A stretch of DNA of 64,000 nt from Candidatus Bipolaricaulota bacterium (lineage in GTDB: Bacteria > Bipolaricaulota > Bipolaricaulia > Bipolaricaulales > Bipolaricaulaceae), in assembly GCA_938084715.1 (NCBI GenBank), contig CALKES010000005.1, forward strand, positions 1 to 64,000. Direction: 5' to 3'. This document shows, in pieces, positions 44,334 to 55,389 of this stretch; the first letter of the stretch is position 1; each line of letters begins with the position of its first letter. The notes below the pieces were generated by a model, which had not been told where the DNA came from, did not search any database, and saw nothing but the letters and a program-made list of their open reading frames with translations. The translations under genes were made by a program, and so were the position numbers.

Positions 44334-44362
44334 GGGGCCCGGCCGACTGGCTGGGCCCCTTT
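44334..44362 (+). terminator. rho-independent terminator of the ECF sigma operon
   Basis: GGGGCCCGGCC and GGCTGGGCCCC form an 11-bp stem (one G-T pair, loop GACT) at 44334-44359, followed by TTTCCTT. Confidence 0.8.
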
Positions 44363-44373
44363 CCTTGCCCCCC

Positions 44374-44401
44374 TTCACCAGCCGAAGGGTCCCGCTATAA
44401 T
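44374..44401 (+). promoter_or_regulatory. promoter of the oligopeptide-type transporter operon
   Basis: TTCACC (44374-44379), 16 bp, TATAAT (44396-44401). The predicted leader of about 105 bases to the ATG at 44513 holds no gene that I can identify. Confidence 0.55.
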
Positions 44402-44512
44402 GCGGCCATGCTGCCTAGCAGGTGGCGCCACTTCCAGGAGGTGATAGGCGGACAGGAAGAGGGTCGGTTTTCGGCAGTCTGAACCAGACCACTATGCACG
44501 GGAGGTGCTGTA

Positions 44513-46042
44513 ATGCAGGGTAAGCTGTTGCTTGTTGCGTGTCTTTTGGTGGCGGGACTTGTGGCCGTGGCCCAGGTGCCGAAAGTAGGCGGGGAGATGG
44601 TCATCGGGTTTGGGACGGACCCGGAATCCCTTGACCCGAACAAGATCACGTCGGCTCCGGCCGGGATGGTGCTCACCCACATTGCCGAGACCCTTCTCTT
44701 CATGACCGAGGACCTGCAGATCGCCCCGCTTCTGGTGGAGACCTGGACCGTCTCGGTCGACGGTCTGACCGTCATGCTCTACCTCCGCAAGGGTGTCTTC
44801 TTCCACGACGGGACACCGTTCAACGCCGAGGCCGTCAAGGTCAACCTGGAGCGGTTCCGCAAGGCGACCTACGCGTTCCTCCTCTTCCCCCGCGTTCAGA
44901 CGATCGACGTGGTGGACGAGTACACGATTCGGTTCAACCTTGACAAACCCTTTGCTCCCCTCATCCCCCACCTCACCCACAACTTCGTGGCCATCGTGAG
45001 CCCCAAGCAGATCGCCGAGCTCCCCGAGGGCAGGGACATCATGGAGCCCATCGGGACCGGTCCGTTCAAGTTCGACAAGTGGGTGCGGGGCGACTACGTC
45101 CGCATTGTCCGCAACGACAACTACTGGGGGCAGAAGCCTTACCTTGACTCCGTGGTGTTCAAGGTTGTCCCCTCCGACGCCACCCGGCTCGTGCTTCTGG
45201 AGACGGGCCAGATTCACGCCATGATGCGCGTCCCGCCGCTCGATGCGCCGCGGGTTGCGGCCACCCGGGGTCTTCAGGTCGTCCAGGTCCCCAGCGTCCG
45301 GACGATTTACATCGCCTTCAACTACCAGAAGCCTCCGTTCACCGACGTGCGGGTCCGTCAGGCGATCAACTACGCGGTGGACAAGGAAGCGATCGTGAAG
45401 GAGATCCTGGGCGGCGTGGGCGGGGTCTCGGATGCCCCGATCATGCCCCTGATCTATGGCTACTCCCCGCAGAAGCCCTATCCGTACGATCCGGAGATGG
45501 CCAAGAAGCTTCTGGCGGAGGCCGGGTTCCCCCGGGGGTTCAAGTGCACGCTCTACCACCCCACGGGCCGCTACATGAAGGACGCGGCCATTGCCGAGGC
45601 GGTCCAGGCCTACCTCGCCGAGGTCGGGATCCAGGCCGAGCTCATCACCATGGAGTGGGCGGCGTACCTCGCGTTCCTCCGCAAGCCGGTCAACGAGGCT
45701 ACGTTCGACATGTTCATGCTCGGCTGGGGCTGCGTGACCCTGGACGCCGACTATGGGCTGTTCCCGCTCTTCCACACGAGCGAGTGGGCACCGGTGGGTT
45801 CCAACCGCAGCTTCTACTCTAACCCCGTTGTGGACAACCTCCTCGACCAGGCGCGGGTGGAGACCAACCCCGCGACCCGGCTCGCGATCTACGCCGATTT
45901 GATCCGGGTCCTGTGGGAGGATGCCGGCTGGTTGTTCCTCCACTACGAGGCGCAGATCAACGCCCAGCGGACGGTGGCCAAGGGCCTTATCCACCACCCG
46001 CGGGAGTACATCCTCGCCCACCGGGCGTGGCTTGATCAGTAG
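44513..46042 (+). CDS. ABC transporter substrate-binding protein, family 5 (oligopeptide/nickel type)
   Basis: The 509-residue periplasmic protein has a signal peptide (MQGKLLLVACLLVAGLVAVAQ). Its SBP_bac_5 blocks are GTDPESLDPNKI, YLRKGVFFHDGTPFNAEAVK, PIGTGPFKFDKWVRGDYV, and FTDVRVRQAINYAVDKEAIV. It delivers peptides, or sugars in some thermophiles, to the two permeases downstream. ATG 44513 follows GGGAGG. A strong hairpin separates it from the permeases, probably giving excess binding protein. Confidence 0.92.
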   Translation: MQGKLLLVACLLVAGLVAVAQVPKVGGEMVIGFGTDPESLDPNKITSAPAGMVLTHIAETLLFMTEDLQIAPLLVETWTVSVDGLTVMLYLRKGVFFHDGTPFNAEAVKVNLERFRKATYAFLLFPRVQTIDVVDEYTIRFNLDKPFAPLIPHLTHNFVAIVSPKQIAELPEGRDIMEPIGTGPFKFDKWVRGDYVRIVRNDNYWGQKPYLDSVVFKVVPSDATRLVLLETGQIHAMMRVPPLDAPRVAATRGLQVVQVPSVRTIYIAFNYQKPPFTDVRVRQAINYAVDKEAIVKEILGGVGGVSDAPIMPLIYGYSPQKPYPYDPEMAKKLLAEAGFPRGFKCTLYHPTGRYMKDAAIAEAVQAYLAEVGIQAELITMEWAAYLAFLRKPVNEATFDMFMLGWGCVTLDADYGLFPLFHTSEWAPVGSNRSFYSNPVVDNLLDQARVETNPATRLAIYADLIRVLWEDAGWLFLHYEAQINAQRTVAKGLIHHPREYILAHRAWLDQ

Positions 46043-46050
46043 AGAGTTGG

Positions 46051-46081
46051 GCGGGGGGCCCGCCCTAGGCGGGCCCCCCGC
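46051..46081 (+). terminator. intra-operon hairpin after the binding-protein gene
   Basis: A perfect 14-bp stem, GCGGGGGGCCCGCC with GGCGGGCCCCCCGC, and a 3-base loop. It lies seven bases before the first permease ATG, with no T-run. It likely stabilises the upstream message or causes partial termination. Confidence 0.65.
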
Positions 46082-46087
46082 GGTCTC

Positions 46088-47008
46088 ATGATCCAGTACG
46101 CGGTTCGAAGGCTGCTCCTGGCCATCCCGACCCTGTTCGGGGTGACCATCCTTGTGTTTGGGATGCTGCGGATGCTCCCCGGCGATCCCGCCCAGGCGAT
46201 GGCCGGCGTCCACGCGACTCAAGAGTACGTGGCCCAGGTCCGACGCCAGCTGGGCCTGGACCAGCCCCTGCACATCCAGTACGGCCGGTTCATGGCCGGA
46301 CTGTTGCGAGGAGACCTCGGTATATCCATTCGCACTGGGCTTCCGGTGAGCCGCGAGGTCTGGTCCCGGCTCATTCCCACCCTGGAGCTCACCGGGGTGA
46401 GCCTCGCTCTGGCCACCCTTGTCGGGATCGGGGTCGGGGTGGTGTCGGCGGTGAAGCCTTACTCGATCTTTGACTACGTGAGCATGACCGCAGCCCTGAT
46501 CGGCCTATCAGCCCCCGTGTTCTGGCTTGGGCTCATGCTCATGCTTCTCTTCTCCGTGCAGCTCCGCTGGCTCCCCGCCGCGGGCCGGGGGGGCCTGGCC
46601 AACTTGGTCCTTCCCTCGGTGACCCTCGCCGCCTCGTCGGTGGCCCTCATCGCCCGGTTCACCCGCTCCACGATGCTCGAGGTCATGCGCCAGGACTACG
46701 TGAACACGGCCCGGGCCAAGGGACTCCCCCAGGGAACGGTGATCCTCCGCCATGCCCTCCGGAACGCCCTGATCCCGATCGTGACCATCATCGGCCTTCG
46801 CTTCGGCGCGCTCCTCTCTGGGGCGGTCCTCACGGAGACGGTCTTTGCCTGGCCGGGGGTTGGCCGTCTGATCGTGGACTCCATCTCAGCCCGGGACTAC
46901 CCCGTGGTTCAGGGGGCGGTCCTCCTCCTGGCCCTGGCGTTTGTGGGCATCAACTTGGTGGTGGACCTCCTCTACGGGTTGGTCAACCCGCGCATCCAGT
47001 ACGACTGA
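46088..47008 (+). CDS. DppB/OppB-type ABC permease
   Basis: The 306-residue permease has six helices and the family start YAVRRLLLAIPTLFGVTILVF. It has LPGDPAQAMAG, RQLGLDQPLHIQYGRFMAGL, the EAA-type loop RTARAKGLPQGTVILRHALRNALIP-like (here NTARAKGLPQGTV, ALRNALIPIVT), and a final GLVNPRIQYD. It forms the channel with the DppC-type partner four bases downstream. The matching ATPase genes are not in the window. Confidence 0.93.
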   Translation: MIQYAVRRLLLAIPTLFGVTILVFGMLRMLPGDPAQAMAGVHATQEYVAQVRRQLGLDQPLHIQYGRFMAGLLRGDLGISIRTGLPVSREVWSRLIPTLELTGVSLALATLVGIGVGVVSAVKPYSIFDYVSMTAALIGLSAPVFWLGLMLMLLFSVQLRWLPAAGRGGLANLVLPSVTLAASSVALIARFTRSTMLEVMRQDYVNTARAKGLPQGTVILRHALRNALIPIVTIIGLRFGALLSGAVLTETVFAWPGVGRLIVDSISARDYPVVQGAVLLLALAFVGINLVVDLLYGLVNPRIQYD

Positions 47009-47012
47009 GTCC

Positions 47013-47846
47013 ATGGGTACCTTCAAGCGTCTTCTCAAGCACCGGATGGCCGTGGTGGGGATGATCATCGTCCTGGCCTTCCTCGTGGTCGCGGCGTTTG
47101 CGCCCCAGCTTTCTCCCCGCGACCCGATGAAGTTTTCCCTCGCGAACAAGCTCACCCCCCCCTCGGCCACGTTCCTCCTCGGGACCGACGAGCTCGGGCG
47201 GGACCTCCTCTCCCGCATCCTCCACGGCACCCGGGTCTCCCTCATGATGGCCGTGGTCTCCGTGGCCATCGGCCTGTTCATCGGAACCCCCATTGGGGCG
47301 CTGTCGGGCTTCTACGGGGGGGCGGCCGACCTCCTGACCCAGCGGCTGGTGGACATCCTGATGGCCTTCCCCGGGATCTTGCTGGCGATCATCGTGGTGG
47401 CCGTGCTTGGCCCGGGGTTGTGGAACGCCATGCTTGCTGTGGGGATTTCGTTCGTCCCGACCTACGTCCGCGTGGTGCGGAGCTCGGTCCTGGAGATCCG
47501 TACCCGGGAGTACGTGGAGGCGGCCCGGGCGGTGGGCACGGGTAGCCTCACCATCGTCCGGAGACACGTCCTCCCCAACTGCCTTGCTCCCATCATCGTC
47601 CTCTCCACGCTCCAGATGGCCTCGGCGATCCTCTGGGCGTCGGGGTTGGGGTACCTCGGCTTGGGGGCTCAGCCTCCCACCCCGGAGTGGGGGACGATGC
47701 TGGGCCGGGCCCAGGCCTACGTCCGCGTGGCCTGGCACTACGCGACCTTCCCCGGGGTGGCCATCGCCCTAGCCGTCTTGGGGTTCAACCTCGTCGGGGA
47801 CGGCCTTCGGGACGCCCTTGACCCCCGCCTGCGCGGGCGGCTCTAG
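47013..47846 (+). CDS. DppC/OppC-type ABC permease
   Basis: The 277-residue permease starts at ATG 47013 (MGTFKRLLKHRMAVVGMIIV). It carries FLLGTDELGRDLLSRILHGTR, GALSGFYGGAADLLTQRLVD, EYVEAARAVGTGSLTIVRRHVLPN (EAA loop) in its middle, and LGYLGLGAQPPTPEWGTML and GDGLRDALDPRLRG at the end. All are hallmarks of the OppC group. It is the last gene of the operon, and two ATPases must be supplied from elsewhere. Confidence 0.93.
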   Translation: MGTFKRLLKHRMAVVGMIIVLAFLVVAAFAPQLSPRDPMKFSLANKLTPPSATFLLGTDELGRDLLSRILHGTRVSLMMAVVSVAIGLFIGTPIGALSGFYGGAADLLTQRLVDILMAFPGILLAIIVVAVLGPGLWNAMLAVGISFVPTYVRVVRSSVLEIRTREYVEAARAVGTGSLTIVRRHVLPNCLAPIIVLSTLQMASAILWASGLGYLGLGAQPPTPEWGTMLGRAQAYVRVAWHYATFPGVAIALAVLGFNLVGDGLRDALDPRLRGRL

Positions 47847-49428
<1,582 letters not shown>

Positions 49429-49429
49429 C

Positions 49430-52400
49430 GTGGCGTTTGTCCACCTCCACGTCCACTCCGAGTACTCGCTCCTGGACGCCATGGGCCGGGTCCGGGAACT
49501 CGTCGGGCGGGCGGTGGACCTCTCAATGCCCGCCCTTGCCCTCACCGACCACGGGGTCGTCTCGGGGGCGATCAAGTTCTACCGGGCGGCCCGGGAGGCC
49601 GGGATCAAGCCGATCCTCGGCTGCGAGCTCTACGTGGCCCCCGACTCCCGCTTCTCCCGCGACCCGGGGACCCACCGCTCCCCGTTCCACCTCGTCCTCC
49701 TTGCTGCCGATCGGCGGGGGTGGCAGAACCTCCTCCGCCTCGTCCACTGCGCCCACACCGAGGGGTTCTACTACAAACCGCGGGTGGACCTCGAGCTCCT
49801 CGCGGAGTGCAGCGAGGGCCTGATCGCCCTTTCGGCCTGCGAGTCGGGGGGGGTGCAGCGGCTTCTCCTCGGGGGGCGGACCGAGGAGGCGGCGGACCTC
49901 GCTGGGCGTCTGGGCGAGATCTTCCCGGGTCGGTTCTACCTCGAGCTCCAGGACCACGGGCTGGAGCGGGGCCGGGAGCTCATCGGGGCGCAACTCCGGC
50001 TCGCCGAGCGGCTGAACCTCCCGGTCGTGGCCACCACCGACGTCCACTACCTCGACCCCGAGGACCGGGAGGCCCACCGGGTCCTCATCAACATCCAGGC
50101 CGGAAAGCGCCTCTCCGACCCCGATGCCCGGTCCTTTGCTGGGTCGGACTACCACTTCTTGACCGAGGAGGAGATGGGGGCGAAGTTCCGGGAGGTCCCC
50201 CAGGCCCTCGCGGCGACCCTGGAGATCGCGGAGCGGTGCGAGCTAGAGCTGGAGCTTGGGCGAAGGCTCCTCCCCCGGTACCCCTCCTCCCGGGCCCCAA
50301 CTGAGGAACTCGAGGAGAAGGCCTGGGCCGGGGCCCGGGCCCGCTACGGGGAGCCTCTCCCTCCCGAGGTGGAGGAGCGCCTCCGGTACGAACTGTCCGT
50401 CATCGCCCGGATGGACCTCCCCTCCTACTTCCTCATCGTCGCTGACTTCGTGGGCTACGCCCGGGCGCGGCGGATCCCCGTCGGCCCGGGCCGGGGCTCC
50501 GCCGCCGGGTCCCTCGTCGCCTACGCCCTGGGGATCACCCAGGTCGATCCCCTCCAGTTCGGGCTCCTCTTCGAGCGGTTCCTCAACCCCGATCGGGTGA
50601 GCCTCCCTGACTTCGACATCGACTTCTGCGTTCGGGGCCGGGACGAGGTCCTCCGCTACGTGGCCGACCGCTACGGCCGGGATCACGTTGCCCAAATCGC
50701 CACCTTCGACAGGATGGCGGCCCGGTCCGTGGTCCGGGACGTGGCCCGAGTCCTGGGGTTCCCCTACGAGAAGTCCGACCGGATCGCCAAGCTCGTCCCG
50801 TTTGGGATGTCGCTCGAGCAGGCCCTGGAGGGGGTTCCGGCCCTGGGGGAACTCGCCGAGGAGTCGGAGGAGAACCGGAGGCTGTTTACGATCGCTCGGC
50901 GACTCGAAGGCTTGCTCCGCAACAGCTCCACCCACGCCGCGGGGGTGGTCATCGCGCCCGAGTCCCTCGAACGGTTCGTCCCCTTGATGCGCCTCACCGA
51001 GGGCTCGTTCGTCACCCAGTTTGACATGCACGACGTCGAGGCGGTGGGGCTTCTCAAGATGGATTTCCTGGGCTTGCGGAACCTGACCCTCCTCGACGAC
51101 GTCGTGCGGCTGGTGGAGAAGCGCACGGGGCTTCAGGTGGATCTCGAGCGGATCCCCCTCGATGACCCCGCGACCTACGCCCTCATCGCCTCGGGCCAGA
51201 CCACGGGGGTGTTTCAACTCGAGTCTCCGGGGATGAGGGCCCTCATCCGACGGCTCCAGCCCACGGAGTTCCGGGACCTCATCGCGCTTCTGGGCCTGTT
51301 CCGCCCGGGCCCCTTGGACTCGGGGATGGCCGACGACTACATCGAACGCAAGCACGGCCGCCAGCCCGTCACCTACCCCCACCCCTCCACGGTGGAGGTC
51401 CTCTCCGAGACCTACGGGCTCCCCATCTACCAGGACCAGATCCTCCTCCTCGCCCAGCGGCTGGCCGGGTTCACCCTCGGGGAGGCCGACCTCCTCCGGC
51501 GGGCGATGGGAAAGAAGAAGCCCGAGGAGATGGCGGAGATGGAGACCCGGTTCGTGGAGGGCTGCGTCCGGAACGGGATTCCCCCCGAGGAGGCGCGGCG
51601 GATCTTCTCCGACATCGAGAAGTTCTCCCGCTACGGGTTCGTCAAGGCCCACTCCACCGCCTACGCCTTCATCACCTACTGGACCGCCTACTTCAAGGCC
51701 CACTACCCCACCGAGTTCATGGCCGCCCTCCTCACCTCGGTCCAGGACAACCTCGACAAGGTGGCGGAGTACATCGCCGAGTGCCGGGGGATGGGGATCG
51801 AGGTCCTGCCCCCCGACATCAACGAGTCGGACGTCGGGTTCACCCCGGTGGGGGAGGGGCGGATCCGGTTTGGGCTCGGGGCGATCAAGCATGTGGGGAC
51901 GGGGGCGGTGGAGGCGATCCTCCAACGGCGGGGAAGTGGGTTCAAGAGCTTTTTCGACTTCTGCCAGCGGGTGGACCCCGAGCGGGTGGGCCGGGAGACG
52001 GTGGAGTGCCTGATCAAGGCGGGGGCGATGGACCGGTTCGGGGTTCCCCGGAAGGCCCTCATGGCCCTCGCCTGTGAGGGAGTGCGGCTGGCGCAGCTTG
52101 CGAAGGCCCAGCGGGCCTCAGGCCAGCAGTCGTTCTTCGCCGCCGAGGAGTTCATCCCTTCTCTTGCCGTGGACACGACGGAGTACTCCCGCGAGGAGCT
52201 CCTCGGCTTTGAGCGGGAGCTCCTTGGGCTCTACCTGGGCGGGCACCCGCTGGACGCCCACGCGGCGGAGCTCCAGGCCCGGGGCGTGGTGCCCATTGCC
52301 GAGGCCGGGGCCCAGCCCCGGTCCTTCACCGTTGCCGGGGAGGTCAAGGCCCTGAAGCGGGTGGGGACCCCCAGCGGCCCACTGGCGTTCGTAACCCTCG

Positions 52401-52801
52401 CCGACCGGACGGGGGAGGTGGTGGTCGTGGTGGGTCCCCGACATGCGGGCGGCGACCTCCTGCGGGAGGGCGCGCTTCTCCTGGTCCAGGCGCGGTGGGC
52501 TGAACGGAACGGGTCGCGGAGGCTCCAGGCCTTGGAGATCGAGCCCCTGGGGAGGGGTAAGGACGCCCCTCCCGCGTGCCTGATCGACTACCCCCTGGAG
52601 CTCCTCACCCCGGAGAACGTGGATCACTTGGGGAGGATCCTCGCCGACCACCCGGGCCCCGTCCCGGCCCGGATCCGGGTTCGCGACGGGGAGAAAGTCC
52701 TGGTGGTGGAAGCGGGACCCCGGTATCGGGTCCAGCCCTGCCCCGAGCTCCGGCAGAAGCTCCTCGAGCTCGGCCCCGGGGTCCATGTGGAGTGGCGATG
52801 A
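49430..52801 (+). CDS. dnaE: DNA polymerase III alpha subunit
   Basis: The 1123-residue replicative polymerase starts at a GTG behind GGAGGTAGC. Its N-terminal PHP domain has HLHVHSEYSLLDA and ALTDHGVVSG. The polymerase core has GPGRGSAAGSLVAYALGIT and the catalytic aspartates in LPDFDIDF. RPGPLDSGMADDYIERKHGR, YQDQILLLAQRLAGF and FNKSHSTAY-like FVKAHSTAYAFITYWTAY follow. The C-terminal part contains the helix-hairpin-helix and OB fold (VAGEVKALKRVGTPSGPLAF). It lacks a proofreading domain, as DnaE1 types do. The stop overlaps the next ATG by 4 bp. Confidence 0.95.
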   Translation: MAFVHLHVHSEYSLLDAMGRVRELVGRAVDLSMPALALTDHGVVSGAIKFYRAAREAGIKPILGCELYVAPDSRFSRDPGTHRSPFHLVLLAADRRGWQNLLRLVHCAHTEGFYYKPRVDLELLAECSEGLIALSACESGGVQRLLLGGRTEEAADLAGRLGEIFPGRFYLELQDHGLERGRELIGAQLRLAERLNLPVVATTDVHYLDPEDREAHRVLINIQAGKRLSDPDARSFAGSDYHFLTEEEMGAKFREVPQALAATLEIAERCELELELGRRLLPRYPSSRAPTEELEEKAWAGARARYGEPLPPEVEERLRYELSVIARMDLPSYFLIVADFVGYARARRIPVGPGRGSAAGSLVAYALGITQVDPLQFGLLFERFLNPDRVSLPDFDIDFCVRGRDEVLRYVADRYGRDHVAQIATFDRMAARSVVRDVARVLGFPYEKSDRIAKLVPFGMSLEQALEGVPALGELAEESEENRRLFTIARRLEGLLRNSSTHAAGVVIAPESLERFVPLMRLTEGSFVTQFDMHDVEAVGLLKMDFLGLRNLTLLDDVVRLVEKRTGLQVDLERIPLDDPATYALIASGQTTGVFQLESPGMRALIRRLQPTEFRDLIALLGLFRPGPLDSGMADDYIERKHGRQPVTYPHPSTVEVLSETYGLPIYQDQILLLAQRLAGFTLGEADLLRRAMGKKKPEEMAEMETRFVEGCVRNGIPPEEARRIFSDIEKFSRYGFVKAHSTAYAFITYWTAYFKAHYPTEFMAALLTSVQDNLDKVAEYIAECRGMGIEVLPPDINESDVGFTPVGEGRIRFGLGAIKHVGTGAVEAILQRRGSGFKSFFDFCQRVDPERVGRETVECLIKAGAMDRFGVPRKALMALACEGVRLAQLAKAQRASGQQSFFAAEEFIPSLAVDTTEYSREELLGFERELLGLYLGGHPLDAHAAELQARGVVPIAEAGAQPRSFTVAGEVKALKRVGTPSGPLAFVTLADRTGEVVVVVGPRHAGGDLLREGALLLVQARWAERNGSRRLQALEIEPLGRGKDAPPACLIDYPLELLTPENVDHLGRILADHPGPVPARIRVRDGEKVLVVEAGPRYRVQPCPELRQKLLELGPGVHVEWR

Positions 52802-54111
52802 CCGTCCCCCCAGGGTTGAAGCTCCTCCTCCCGGGGATGGGGGTGAAGCGGTGGTTCTTCCTCGCTCTTGCGGGGATTGCCCTCGTGGCGTTGGGGTCTC
52901 TGTTCCTCGTCGGGGAGGGGGGGATGCGGGAGCTCTACGCCCTCCTCCTCCGCCGCCTCCCGTTCCTGTGGCGGCCCGTGGTGGGGGCGGCGGTGTTGGG
53001 AGGCGGGCTTCTGGCCACGGTGGTGGGGATGGCGGGGGCCGTGCGGGCGATCCTCCACGCGGTGACCCCGCACCGCGGGGGGTCCCTGGCTGAAGCGATC
53101 TACCAAGGGCGGGTCCTCCGCGCCGCGCCTCGGGTGGCGGCCATCGGGGGCGGAACCGGCCTCTCCACGCTCCTCCGGGGTATGAAGGCCTACACCGCCA
53201 ACCTCACCGCGGTGGTCACGGTGATGGACACCGGGGGGAGCTCCGGCCGGCTACGGACGGAGCTCGACGTCCTCCCCCCCGGGGATATCCGAAACTGTCT
53301 CCTGGCCCTCGCGGCCGATGAGGAACGGATGAGCCGCTTTCTTCAGCACCGGTTCACCTCGGGGGAGGGGTTGGAAGGGCACTCCCTGGGCAACGTGCTC
53401 CTCGCGGGGATGGCCCAGGCGGTGGGGGGATTCGATCGGGCGATCGAGGAGGCGAGCTACTTCCTCTCCGTGCGGGGGAAGGTGGTCCCGGCGACCCTGG
53501 AGCGGACGGACCTCGTGGCCGAGCTCGCCGACGGCCGGGAGATCGTCGGGGAGGCGGAGATCACCGCGGCCCGGGCGCCCATCCGCCGGCTCCGCCTTGC
53601 GCAGCCCGTGTCCGCCTACGCGGCGGCCGTTGAGGCCATCCGCTGCGCCGACCTCATCGTCCTCGGTCCGGGAAGTCTCTACACGAGCGTGATCTCCAAC
53701 CTCCTCGTCGACGGGATCGCCGACGCCGTGGACGAGGCCCCGGCGGAGAAGTTCATTGTCATGAACCTCATGACCGAGCCGGGGGAGACGGACGGGTTCT
53801 CCGCGAGCGACCATCTCCGGGCCCTGGCCGAGCACGTGAACCTCCGTCGGTTCCACGCCGTGGTGGTCAACACCGAGCTCCCGCCCCCGGAGATCTTGGC
53901 CCGGTACCGGGCCGAGGGGAGCGAGCCCGTGCGGGACGACCTCCGGGGGGTCAAGGCGATGGGGCTGCGGGTCGTCCGGGCCCCCCTCCTCGACCTCGTG
54001 GAGATGGAGGGGAAGCTCACGGTGAAGCACGACTCCGGGCGCCTGGCCCGGCTCCTCGCCCGGGAGTCCCGGGTCCTCCGGCGGTCCTGGACCCGCTGGT
54101 TCAGCGGCTAG
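52798..54111 (+). CDS. YvcK/CofD-like gluconeogenesis factor with N-terminal membrane segments
   Basis: The 437-residue protein has two N-terminal membrane helices (about 19-38 and 58-82), then the YvcK/CofD-like domain. That domain carries AAIGGGTGLSTLLRGMK, VVTVMDTGGSSGRLR, PPGDIRNCLLALA, LGPGSLYTSVISNLLV, and NLMTEPGETDGFSASDHL. YvcK binds UDP-sugars and regulates carbon flux and cell-wall synthesis in Gram-positive bacteria, where it is soluble. The membrane form occurs in other lineages. It is coupled to dnaE by a 4-bp overlap. Confidence 0.87.
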   Translation: MTVPPGLKLLLPGMGVKRWFFLALAGIALVALGSLFLVGEGGMRELYALLLRRLPFLWRPVVGAAVLGGGLLATVVGMAGAVRAILHAVTPHRGGSLAEAIYQGRVLRAAPRVAAIGGGTGLSTLLRGMKAYTANLTAVVTVMDTGGSSGRLRTELDVLPPGDIRNCLLALAADEERMSRFLQHRFTSGEGLEGHSLGNVLLAGMAQAVGGFDRAIEEASYFLSVRGKVVPATLERTDLVAELADGREIVGEAEITAARAPIRRLRLAQPVSAYAAAVEAIRCADLIVLGPGSLYTSVISNLLVDGIADAVDEAPAEKFIVMNLMTEPGETDGFSASDHLRALAEHVNLRRFHAVVVNTELPPPEILARYRAEGSEPVRDDLRGVKAMGLRVVRAPLLDLVEMEGKLTVKHDSGRLARLLARESRVLRRSWTRWFSG

Positions 54112-54126
54112 GAGGGAAAAAGAAGA

Positions 54127-54149
54127 GGGGGGCGACCCTGTCGCCCCCC
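54127..54149. terminator. bidirectional rho-independent terminator
   Basis: GGGGGGCGAC and GTCGCCCCCC form a perfect 10-bp stem with loop CCT. TT follows on the plus strand. On the minus strand a run ending CTTCTTTTTCCC serves the convergent lipoprotein gene. Confidence 0.85.
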
Positions 54150-54169
54150 TTGGCCGATCGTTCCCGGTG

Positions 54170-55153
54170 CTACGGGGCGATCGTGAGGGACAGGGTAGCG
54201 GTCTTGTTCTTCCCGCCGCCGACCCCGCGCACCGTGATCGCCGGATACGTTCCCGTAGCGGCGGTCGCGGCCGCCGTCAGGGTGAGGGTCGCTGTGTTGG
54301 CCGTCACCGAAGTGGGTTCAAACGTGGCGGTGACCCCGGTTGGGAGCCCCTCGATGGAGAGCTCCACAGCGTCGGCGAACCCTCCCACCCGGGTCAGGTT
54401 GACCGTGACCGTGGCCGTTCCACCCGGCTTCAGGGACACCGAGGCGGGGCTTAGGGCCATGCTGAAGTCGGGGAGCGCCTCCACGGTCAGCCGCACCGTG
54501 ACGGTCTTGTCGATCCCGTCGCCCCGACCGCGGATCGTGAGGTTGTAGGCCCCTGCGGCCGCGGTGGTGGCAACGTTGAGGGTGAGGGTGCTCGAGGCGC
54601 CCGTGGCCGAGGCGGGGTTGAACGTCCCCGTGACCCCGGCGGGCGCGCCCTCCAGGGTGAGGGCCACCGCCCCGGTGAACGTGGCGTTGCGGGTGATGTT
54701 GACCGTCACCGTCCCGCTCGCCCCCTGCTTGACGGTGAGGGCGGTGGGGTTCACGGCAAGGGTGAAGTCGGGCTTCACCTGGACCGTGAGCTCCAGGGTC
54801 TGCTCCTTCTTCTTGTTCCCGCTCTGGGCGACGACCTTCAGGGTGTACTTCTGGGTGGCCACCGTGTCCGCCACGGTGAGGGTGAGGGTCGTCTCTGTTC
54901 CCTTCTTATCCGTCTTGGCTGGATCGAACTTGTAGGTCACCCCGCTCGGGGCCCCGGTGAGGGAGAAACTAACCTCGCCCTCGAACCTCTCGCGGGTGAA
55001 GGTGATTTTGGTGGTCCCGGACCGGCCCTGAGGGACAGACATCGTGATCGGGGTGGTGGGGAGCTTGAAGTCCCCGCCGCACCCCGCGAGCAACACCGCC
55101 GCCACCGCAACTCCGATGACGCCCAATAGCTTCTTTCCGCGCTTCGTTGTCAT
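54170..55153 (-). CDS. lipoprotein with three Ig-like repeats
   Basis: The 327-residue product has a lipobox (VLLAGC, Cys 25) and three repeats of about 95 residues. Each has the form LTVKQGxSGTxTVxITR, a GAPxGVTxxFxPxS segment and LTLxVAxTAxxGxYxLxI. These resemble the bacterial Ig-like domains found in proteases and surface proteins of thermophiles. No enzyme domain is attached. ATG 55153 follows GGAGG. The Thr/Val-rich composition is typical of surface beta proteins. Confidence 0.8.
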   Translation of the reverse strand: MTTKRGKKLLGVIGVAVAAVLLAGCGGDFKLPTTPITMSVPQGRSGTTKITFTRERFEGEVSFSLTGAPSGVTYKFDPAKTDKKGTETTLTLTVADTVATQKYTLKVVAQSGNKKKEQTLELTVQVKPDFTLAVNPTALTVKQGASGTVTVNITRNATFTGAVALTLEGAPAGVTGTFNPASATGASSTLTLNVATTAAAGAYNLTIRGRGDGIDKTVTVRLTVEALPDFSMALSPASVSLKPGGTATVTVNLTRVGGFADAVELSIEGLPTGVTATFEPTSVTANTATLTLTAAATAATGTYPAITVRGVGGGKNKTATLSLTIAP

Positions 55154-55389
55154 ATGCCTCCTTCCCCTCCGAGCTTCGCCCCGCGGCCCACGTGGACCAG
55201 CCTACCGGTGTGGCGGTTCTGTGATGGGATTGGGGGAGTCCTTGCCGGTGCGCGCTCGGAGGGCTACCTCCTCCTGTAGGGTTCGTTTCCCCCGCCCGTG
55301 TACGCCTCCCGGTCGAGCTCCATCCGAGTCCAAGGATATGCCGTTCGCGGGGGGGAGTCAAATCCGCGCCGGCCATTCCGTTCCCAGGC

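Noticed and set aside
44402-44512. tRNA or small RNA in the leader of the peptide transporter operon
   Set aside because: No cloverleaf, no T-loop consensus and no strong pairing; simply a long 5' leader.
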